From NCBI GenBank assembly GCA_945874115.1, contig CAMCFD010000046.1, positions 1-12,345 on the forward strand: a stretch of 12,345 nt of DNA, in the 5' to 3' direction. Below the pieces are notes generated by a model that ran no database searches, was not told the origin of the DNA, and saw nothing but the letters and a program-made list of their open reading frames with translations. This document shows positions 8,329-12,345 of this stretch, one piece after another (within the stretch, counting starts at the first letter, position 1; each line of letters begins with the position of its first letter). The stretch comes from Rickettsia typhi (lineage in GTDB: Bacteria; Pseudomonadota; Alphaproteobacteria; Rickettsiales; UBA1997). Made by a program: the position numbers and the translations under genes.

Positions 8329-8612
8329 TGAAAATCAAACTTAGTAAAGATGAAGTTTTGTTAAAAGGAGAAGACATGCTAGGGAAGCCTTTTCCTGGAG
8401 AGGTTACCAGAAGAATCGATTATTTAACAGAAAACGTATTAAAAGAAATCGCTGTAAATCATAATGAGTGGACTAGGCTTTACCTCGATGAATCTGATGG
8501 GCGTTATTGGGAATTATTTTATCCTGAATACAATGAGCATGATGTCGGCCCCCCATCACTTCGCAATATCCCCGAGGCAGAAGTAAAAGAAAAATACAAA
8601 CTTACTGCATGA
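8328..8612 (+). CDS. Imm27-like immunity protein of an orphan polymorphic toxin cassette
   Basis: A 94-residue acidic soluble protein with no signal peptide or membrane segment. The centre carries EVTRRIDYLTENVLKEIA followed by a DGRYWELFYPEYNEHDVGPP block (about residues 57-76) and an RNIPEAEVKEKY end. This order (RI-hydrophobic helix, W-LY, DGRYWE, YP, GPP, late E-KY) is how I remember immunity protein 27, a family found in polymorphic toxin loci. It would neutralise its cognate toxin in the cytoplasm by direct binding. The ATG overlaps the stop of the decayed toxin tail at 8326-8328, so it was originally coupled to that toxin. The gene is intact while its partner is broken, as expected if immunity is retained for protection against kin that still carry the toxin. 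Confidence 0.75.
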   Translation: MKIKLSKDEVLLKGEDMLGKPFPGEVTRRIDYLTENVLKEIAVNHNEWTRLYLDESDGRYWELFYPEYNEHDVGPPSLRNIPEAEVKEKYKLTA

Positions 8613-8771
8613 AAAAATCCGAGGCACTAACAATCCAGTAGCTTTTTTATTTGCAGATATTTTTGAAATGCAACGAAAAACTCTTGAATATATTGATAAA
8701 TATAATCATAATACTGCCTAATATTAGGTTACGCTTATGATTTTGATAAAACTCATGAAGAGAGATTTTAA
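8587..8771 (+). pseudogene. remnants of a further small gene after the immunity gene
   Basis: Downstream of the Imm27-like gene, one frame (8587-8721, no ATG at its head) reads IRGTNNPVAFLFADIFEMQ, then continues through RKTLEYIDKYN to a stop. A second frame (8721-8771) reads ILGYAYDFDKTHEERF and stops. Both segments have amino-acid composition like real protein, and they abut with a frame change, so they look like the decayed end of one gene of about 50 codons or more. I do not recognise it. Its position suggests another piece of a toxin or immunity cassette. It could also be chance open sequence, since both parts are short. Confidence 0.35.
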
Positions 8772-8837
8772 AAAACTCGTTTAACTCAATTCTTCTGCGA
8801 ATGAGGAATGATTTGTTATTTAACCAATAACAACATT

Positions 8838-9689
8838 ATGAAAAAACTGCTAACGGCATTACCCCTAATTCTGTTTCTTGCATCATGCCAAAATTCTCTT
8901 AATTCTAAAGAAGAAAATATTTCAACAAATAATCCCTCAAAAGTGATTGTTTCAAGCTACAATGGCGGAAAAGTTACCCTCAAAGACGCTAACATCGAAC
9001 TCGACAAGCTTATCGCTAAAAATGAGAAACTAAAAGGCTTAACCTTCGACGGGCTTTCATCTGATAAAAAGGAGGCGATTATCAAAGAAGTTGTTTTGAA
9101 GGAAATGGCTTACAAAGAAGCCAAGAAAAGAAATTTGGATAAGGACGAAGATTATAAAACAGCGCTCAAGCTCTTTGAAACTGAGCTTTTAAAGAAAAAG
9201 CTTTTCATTAAACTTGTCGAAGATGCTAAAAAAGAAGAAAATTTGAAAAAAAACTATGACGAATTAGCAGAAAAACTTAAAGATAAAAATGATATCAGAG
9301 TCAGTTATATCGCTGTAAAAACACAAAAAGAGGCGGAGGCGCTTTATCAAATTCTTTTGAAATATCCAAACTCATTTGCATCTCAGGCTAAAAGAAAATC
9401 GCTTGATAAAGAGGTGGCCAAAAAAGGTGGCGATCTTGGATTCATCATTGAAGACGCGCTTCCCGTCGAAGTTGTTAAACAAGCCAGAACCGTTGCAAAA
9501 GGTGAAATTGCCAAGCCGATTGAAACCTCAGGCAAATGGGTAATTATTAAACTTGAAGATGAAAGGCCAGCACAAATTGCCACGTTTGAAAAATCTAAAG
9601 ATGCATTGGCTCAAAATCTCGCTAAAAAAGCAATTGAAGACTTTGTCTCACAAAGCCTAGAAAAAAACCAAGATAAATATTTTGGTTAA
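8838..9689 (+). CDS. parvulin-type peptidyl-prolyl cis/trans isomerase lipoprotein (SurA/PrsA-like)
   Basis: The protein starts MKKLLTALPLILFLASC, a lipoprotein signal peptide with lipobox LASC and lipidation on Cys17. A lysine-rich helical region (about 60-145), like the chaperone arm of SurA or PrsA, leads into a rotamase domain at about 153-245. That domain starts IRVSYIAVKT, includes KKGGDLGFI and GEIAKPIETSGKWVIIKLED and ends at a DERP motif, all standard for the PpiC/parvulin fold. A short helical C-terminus closes the molecule. The likely role is folding of exported and outer-membrane proteins at the periplasmic face of the membrane. The start at 8838 is preferred because it begins the signal peptide directly; an in-frame ATG at 8808 would add ten polar residues and has a GAGGA touching it, too close for normal use. 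The gene is followed by a hairpin terminator, so it is probably a single-gene unit. Confidence 0.85.
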   Translation: MKKLLTALPLILFLASCQNSLNSKEENISTNNPSKVIVSSYNGGKVTLKDANIELDKLIAKNEKLKGLTFDGLSSDKKEAIIKEVVLKEMAYKEAKKRNLDKDEDYKTALKLFETELLKKKLFIKLVEDAKKEENLKKNYDELAEKLKDKNDIRVSYIAVKTQKEAEALYQILLKYPNSFASQAKRKSLDKEVAKKGGDLGFIIEDALPVEVVKQARTVAKGEIAKPIETSGKWVIIKLEDERPAQIATFEKSKDALAQNLAKKAIEDFVSQSLEKNQDKYFG

Positions 9690-9710
9690 ATAATTTAACT
9701 AGAAATTTTA

Positions 9711-9751
9711 GTGCAAACATATATGTTTTTTGATATGCGTTTGCACATTTT
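9711..9751 (+). terminator. rho-independent terminator after the isomerase gene
   Basis: GTGCAAAC (9711-9718) pairs exactly with GTTTGCAC (9739-9746), and the interior ATAT-rich bases can extend the pairing. The downstream arm is followed by ATTTTTATT. It lies 22 bases after the isomerase stop and before the barrel gene, so it separates the two transcription units. The T-tract is interrupted by an A at its start. Confidence 0.65.
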
Positions 9752-9775
9752 TATTAACAACAATAATATAAACTA

Positions 9776-10414
9776 ATGAAAAAAACTTTATCTTTAATTG
9801 CCGTTGCTTCGGCATTAATTTTTTCGTCTCAAGCAAATGCTAATGACGGTGTATATGTTGGCGCTGATTTATTAACTTCAAATGCTGAGTGGAAATATGG
9901 CGGCGATATTAGCTCAATTGGTTCGACTCCTCAGAAAAAAGTTGACGGAACTTCAGTTGGAGCTGGCCTATCTGTTGGTTATAAAAAATCTTTTAACAGC
10001 GTTTTTGTGGCTCCAGAAATATTTTATGATTATCTTAATTCTTCTACAAAAGATTATTATTACAACACTCCAGTCTACAAACAAGACAGCCTTGAATTGC
10101 GTTCACGTTATGGTGCCAAAGCAAATATTGGTTATAATTTTAGCGAGAAATTTTCAGCTTACGCAACTTATGGTTTAGTTTTAATTGATCACGTTGATAA
10201 TTTTCCAACAGCCACGACAGTGCAAAGAAGTCAAGGTAAATGGAAAACCGCAGCAATTTATGGAATTGGCGCAGTCTTCAACATCAATGAAAACTTAGGA
10301 ATTAAAGCCGAAATCAATTCTCAAAGATTTAATGTTCCTTACAGCTATGACGCAGAAACAATGAGCAAAGTCAGATTGAACGTATTGAAAACTGGCTTAG
10401 TTTACAGCTTCTAA
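9776..10414 (+). CDS. outer-membrane beta-barrel protein, opacity/OmpA-barrel type
   Basis: 212 residues with a clear signal peptide cleaved after SSQANA (A22|N23). The mature part begins NDGVYVGADLL, the usual first strand of small opacity or surface-antigen porins. It continues with alternating strands rich in Tyr, Gly and Ser: AGLSVGYKK, VFVAPEIFYDY, LRSRYGAKANIGYNF, FSAYATYGLVLI, TAAIYGIGAVFNINENLGIKAEI. It ends with a strand closing on aromatic VYSF, the BAM recognition signal. This predicts an eight-stranded barrel. Such proteins in Rickettsiales and relatives are surface-exposed antigens or adhesins; the exact role cannot be read here. It sits behind a terminator and must have its own promoter; TTGCAC at 9741-9746 and TAATAT at 9764-9769, 17 bases apart, are a possible but weak candidate. 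Confidence 0.82.
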   Translation: MKKTLSLIAVASALIFSSQANANDGVYVGADLLTSNAEWKYGGDISSIGSTPQKKVDGTSVGAGLSVGYKKSFNSVFVAPEIFYDYLNSSTKDYYYNTPVYKQDSLELRSRYGAKANIGYNFSEKFSAYATYGLVLIDHVDNFPTATTVQRSQGKWKTAAIYGIGAVFNINENLGIKAEINSQRFNVPYSYDAETMSKVRLNVLKTGLVYSF

Positions 10415-10477
10415 TAAAGAACAGAGGCTTGTAAACGCAGTGGGCAATGATGAATCTAAAGGGGTCGTGGCCAATGC

Positions 10478-10502
10478 AGGGTTGGATTTGTAATCCAGCC
10501 CT
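10478..10502. repeat. perfect hairpin, 11-bp stem and 3-base loop
   Basis: AGGGTTGGATT (10478-10488) pairs with AATCCAGCCCT (10492-10502), with one G-T type mismatch, around the loop TGT. No T-run follows on either strand, so it is not a standard terminator. It resembles dispersed palindromic units found between genes in many AT-rich genomes. Confidence 0.65.
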
Positions 10503-10506
10503 AACT

Positions 10507-10551
10507 TTCATGTAAAATTCAAGCCCTGTATAAGTTGAAATTTGACATGAA
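10507..10551. repeat. imperfect inverted repeat, about 17-base arms
   Basis: TTCATGTAAAATTCAA (10507-10522) and TTGAAATTTGACATGAA (10535-10551) are reverse complements apart from one gap and one mismatch, with a 12-base loop. It follows directly on the hairpin at 10478-10502. Confidence 0.55.
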
Positions 10552-10559
10552 GATAAAGA

Positions 10560-10576
10560 CGGGATTAAAAATCCCG
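10560..10576. repeat. short hairpin, 7-bp stem
   Basis: CGGGATT (10560-10566) and AATCCCG (10570-10576) pair exactly around AAA. The GGATT/AATCC core is shared with the hairpin at 10478-10502, suggesting related repeat units. No T-run follows. Confidence 0.5.
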
Positions 10577-10655
10577 CCTTGCTTCGGGTGCGTCAGTGAT
10601 TTCGCTTATCAACAGCAAATTGAAAGAGAATCTCTATTTAAAGAATTCTGTCGTT

Positions 10656-10823
10656 TAGATAGCGTCGTCATAAGATTTAAATTCCATTTTTCGACCTATT
10701 TTTGCTTATTTTTTGTTAAAATTACTCAACAAAATATATCCTGATATTTATCGTAATTTTAACAAAAAAGCGCTAAAAATATAATCAAAAACTGAGATGT
10801 AAATCTTATGACGACGCTATCTA
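10656..10823. mobile_element. MITE-like palindromic element with TA ends
   Basis: The outer arms TAGATAGCGTCGTCATAAGA(TTTA) (10656-10679) and (TAAA)TCTTATGACGACGCTATCTA (10800-10823) are exact reverse complements over 24 bases. An inner pair, TTTTTTGTTAAAATTAC (10709-10725) and GTAATTTTAACAAAAAA (10753-10769), is also exact, and the sequence between inner and outer pairs matches loosely. The whole element is therefore one long imperfect palindrome with no coding capacity. TA at each border fits a TA target duplication, as made by IS630/Tc1-mariner transposases, so it is probably a non-autonomous derivative moved in trans. No transposase gene is in the window. Confidence 0.72.
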
Positions 10824-10972
10824 AGAGGTGAGGAGTTTGCGCCGACTTTCTTGAGTTTCGCGTCGCCGAAAAAGATAAAAAGACGCGTCAGAAAAAATTT
10901 AGAGGGCGGCGATAAAAAGCGCAGCAAGACTTCGAGCAAGTCGCAATAAATTAAAGGTGAGGGTGAAAATAA

Positions 10973-11485
10973 TTAAGCTTGGCGCATCATAGTTTGATCA
11001 GTCATCAACTGGCTTATTTCGCGAACGATGGCAACCGAGGCTGGGCTTTTTTCTTGCTGCATTTTTGCCGCAAATGTCTGCAACCTTGTTTCGTCAGATA
11101 AAAAATCTCGAGTATGAATATTTTTTGGATCAAGCAATTCTTGAAAAATTGCAGGATCACGAAAAGACAAAGCAAGTTGCTGAAAAATTCCGACATTATA
11201 TTGATTAAACATATCGTTGTCAGCGCAGCCCTGAATAAATAGTTTTCTAAAAACTTCATTGTCTGAATATAAAACCTGAGATAAAACAGGAAGTTGATTC
11301 GTGTCAATTTGTCCACGCTCAACAATTGAAACGATTGTGCCAACATTTTCAGGTGAAATAATTCCGCTTAGAACAATTTCAGTCAATAATGCAGATTTTT
11401 CATCTTGGTCAGGGACGCTTGAAATTGCAGATATGATTTGCGCAAGTTGTTCGACAAAACTTATTGGCCTAGTTTGTTCACTCAT
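10973..11485 (-). CDS. hypothetical helical protein, 170 residues
   Basis: I do not recognise a family. The protein starts MSEQTRPISFVEQLAQIISA and is made of amphipathic helices with short loops (DQDEK, SPENVG, DTNQLP, SDNEVF, DPAIF, DPKNIHTRDF). Such repeating leucine-rich helical pairs recall alpha-solenoid proteins, but no repeat consensus is clear. There is no signal peptide or membrane segment, so a cytoplasmic or secreted-effector role is open; one cysteine only (near 87). It lies 102 bases downstream of the Sel1-like gene on the same strand. A weak promoter (TTGCAA at 11543-11548, ATTTTA complement at 11521-11526, 16 bases apart) could serve it. No ribosome binding site is evident before the ATG. 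Confidence 0.65.
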   Translation of the reverse strand: MSEQTRPISFVEQLAQIISAISSVPDQDEKSALLTEIVLSGIISPENVGTIVSIVERGQIDTNQLPVLSQVLYSDNEVFRKLFIQGCADNDMFNQYNVGIFQQLALSFRDPAIFQELLDPKNIHTRDFLSDETRLQTFAAKMQQEKSPASVAIVREISQLMTDQTMMRQA

Positions 11486-11520
11486 TTTTGTAAAAAAATA
11501 TAATAATAAAAAGATGGCTA

Positions 11521-11548
11521 ATTTTACATATAATATTTATTTTTGCAA
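11521..11548 (-). promoter_or_regulatory. possible promoter for the 170-residue protein gene
   Basis: Read on the minus strand, TTGCAA (11543-11548) and TAAAAT (11521-11526) are separated by 16 bases and lie about 35 bases upstream of the ATG at 11485. The match is fair but the DNA is so AT-rich that chance is possible. Confidence 0.35.
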
Positions 11549-11587
11549 CTGTTGGTTGTTTTGGTGCGCACAATTTTTTAACAATTT

Positions 11588-12304
11588 CTAAGAAAGAGCG
11601 GCCCCTTCATGTCCATTGTCAAAAGCCGCCTCAGCATCACCGTGCGAGGCCGCAGTTGCCGGAGTGCCAAGTTCTTTTTCGATATTTTGCAGCGTTTCTG
11701 AGATAGCTTCTATCGATTCTATGTAATGGTCGATTTCGTTTTCATGTAGGCTTACCAATTCTTGACTCAGGCCAGCAGTTTCAATTTCCTGCGTACTGTA
11801 TTTAAGTTTCTCTTCATAAATTCCTTTTGCCTCTAAAAACAATCTTTTTGACTCTATAATGTCGCGTTCAACCACTTCGCCATCATAATATAAAAAAGCG
11901 AGAGCTTTACAGCTGTAATCTTTTTTACCACCCTCGTAAGCTTTAACGCACCATTCAAAAGCTTGCTTTAAATTTTCTAGCCTATCGCCTGTTTGTTTGT
12001 TCCAGTAGGCTATAAACAGATTTTCTTGCGCGTCTGTGTTTCCGAGTTTTGCGGCTATGGTTAAGAACGGTATAAATTCTTCTGTGCGATCTTGATTTTC
12101 AAGGTGAGTGACAATATTATCAATTAAGGCGATACTTGTTTGGATATCTTTTGGTGATAAAGTATCGAGGAATTTAGTCAAGGCTTTACCAAAGAAATCG
12201 AGCACATTTTTATGTTGAGTTTGAGTAATGATGCTTGCAAATAAATCGGTACTGTTAGTCCAATTTATTGTAAATAGCAAATCGGTTATCTCAAGATTTT
12301 TCAT
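11588..12304 (-). CDS. Sel1/TPR-like repeat protein, 238 residues
   Basis: The middle of the protein shows Sel1-type helical repeats. One unit reads FIPFLTIAAKLGNTDAQENL (about 78-96), and a second has the pattern AFEWCVKAYEGGKKDYSCKA followed by LAFLYYDGEVVERD (about 115-148), with the usual A-x-GN-DAQ and LA-LYYDGxxVxRD signatures. A charged helical, probably coiled-coil stretch follows (150-212), ending in an Ala/Gly-rich tail. The first 75 residues are helical and unassigned. Sel1 repeats mediate protein-protein contacts, and in intracellular alphaproteobacteria and Legionella they are frequent in host-interaction proteins, but no secretion signal is visible here. The start at 12304 gives the complete helical N-terminus, with only a weak AGTGG upstream. 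It may be co-transcribed with the 170-residue gene downstream. Confidence 0.72.
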   Translation of the reverse strand: MKNLEITDLLFTINWTNSTDLFASIITQTQHKNVLDFFGKALTKFLDTLSPKDIQTSIALIDNIVTHLENQDRTEEFIPFLTIAAKLGNTDAQENLFIAYWNKQTGDRLENLKQAFEWCVKAYEGGKKDYSCKALAFLYYDGEVVERDIIESKRLFLEAKGIYEEKLKYSTQEIETAGLSQELVSLHENEIDHYIESIEAISETLQNIEKELGTPATAASHGDAEAAFDNGHEGAALS

Positions 12305-12345
12305 AATCCACTTTAAAAATCTCGCTTTATCATCGATGACTTCCA

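Larger units (their letters stand above)
10535..10949 (+). pseudogene. small open frame apparently split by the MITE-like insertion
   Basis: A frame from the TTG at 10535 (or ATG at 10547) runs to the codon TTA at 10655-10657, at the left border of the palindrome. Removing 10658-10823 (one TA copy plus the element, 166 bases) joins that codon directly to AGA at 10824 and the frame stays open for 41 more codons to TAA at 10947-10949. The right half reads GEEFAPTFLSFASPKKIKRR and then a basic, Lys/Ser-rich tail. The joined product would be 82 residues. I recognise no family, and the left half covers a hairpin, so the original may have been a repeat-borne or non-functional frame. Confidence 0.35.
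10415..10972. other. palindrome-rich intergenic region without an intact gene
   Basis: This long stretch lies between the plus-strand barrel gene and the 3' end of a minus-strand gene, so it is a convergent intergenic space. It contains a tight hairpin at 10478-10502, an imperfect inverted repeat at 10507-10551, a second hairpin at 10560-10576 and a 168-bp MITE-like palindrome at 10656-10823. A GC-richer stretch at 10824-10949 carries an open frame only when joined to the sequence left of the palindrome. Some of these hairpins may end transcription from either side, but none shows a classic stem plus T-run. Confidence 0.6.

Noticed and set aside
10658..10744. Extension of the 10535 frame into the palindrome as a real 69-residue protein
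   Set aside because: The last part is translated MITE-like sequence; the frame makes better sense joined across the element.
11014..11591. Alternative frames on both strands within the 170-residue gene (11014-11346 minus, 11301-11591 plus)
   Set aside because: Both overlap the better-formed minus-strand frame and have no signals or protein-like composition.
1..12345. tRNA, rRNA or CRISPR array
   Set aside because: No cloverleaf, rRNA-like segment or regularly spaced direct repeat was seen on reading the window; the repeats present are inverted.

Overview
The window looks like accessory DNA from an AT-rich alphaproteobacterium, possibly Rickettsiales- or Holosporales-like. This is inference: the clues are low GC, lysine- and asparagine-rich proteins, a small opacity-type surface barrel, a Sel1/TPR protein, a ComEC tail with the usual alphaproteobacterial layout, and intergenic DNA rich in palindromes. 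No RNA gene or other taxonomic marker was found.

Layout. 1-673 is the 3' end of a comEC-like gene. 674-951 is non-coding and ends in a perfect-consensus sigma-70-type promoter. 952-7740 is one reading frame for a giant two-partner-secretion exoprotein of the CdiA/filamentous haemagglutinin class, split by one in-frame TAA at 1528-1530. It encodes a signal peptide, a TPS secretion domain, haemagglutinin repeats, a DUF637-like pre-toxin region, a VENN-like GENN boundary and a unique C-terminal domain of about 128 residues. A 127-residue three-helix membrane protein overlaps its stop by ATGA and is the likely immunity protein. 8123-8328 is a frameshifted tail of a second toxin module, overlapped (TAATG) by an Imm27-like immunity gene (8328-8612), then by further small coding remnants (8587-8771). 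8838-9689 encodes a parvulin-type peptidyl-prolyl isomerase lipoprotein. A hairpin terminator follows, then an outer-membrane beta-barrel gene (9776-10414).

10415-10972 is palindrome-rich DNA without a convincing intact gene. It holds three hairpins and a 168-bp MITE-like palindrome bounded by TA dinucleotides; removing 166 bp of it restores an 82-codon frame. Two minus-strand genes of unknown role close the window: a 170-residue helical protein and a 238-residue Sel1/TPR-like protein that may be its upstream partner.

How the genes fit together. The centre reads as a contact-dependent inhibition locus: exoprotein stick, variable toxin tip, cognate immunity gene, then a decayed orphan toxin/immunity cassette. 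No TpsB/CdiB transporter gene lies in the window. The in-frame stop leaves open whether the effector is expressed. The isomerase and the barrel protein belong to general envelope biology and are not obviously part of the toxin system.
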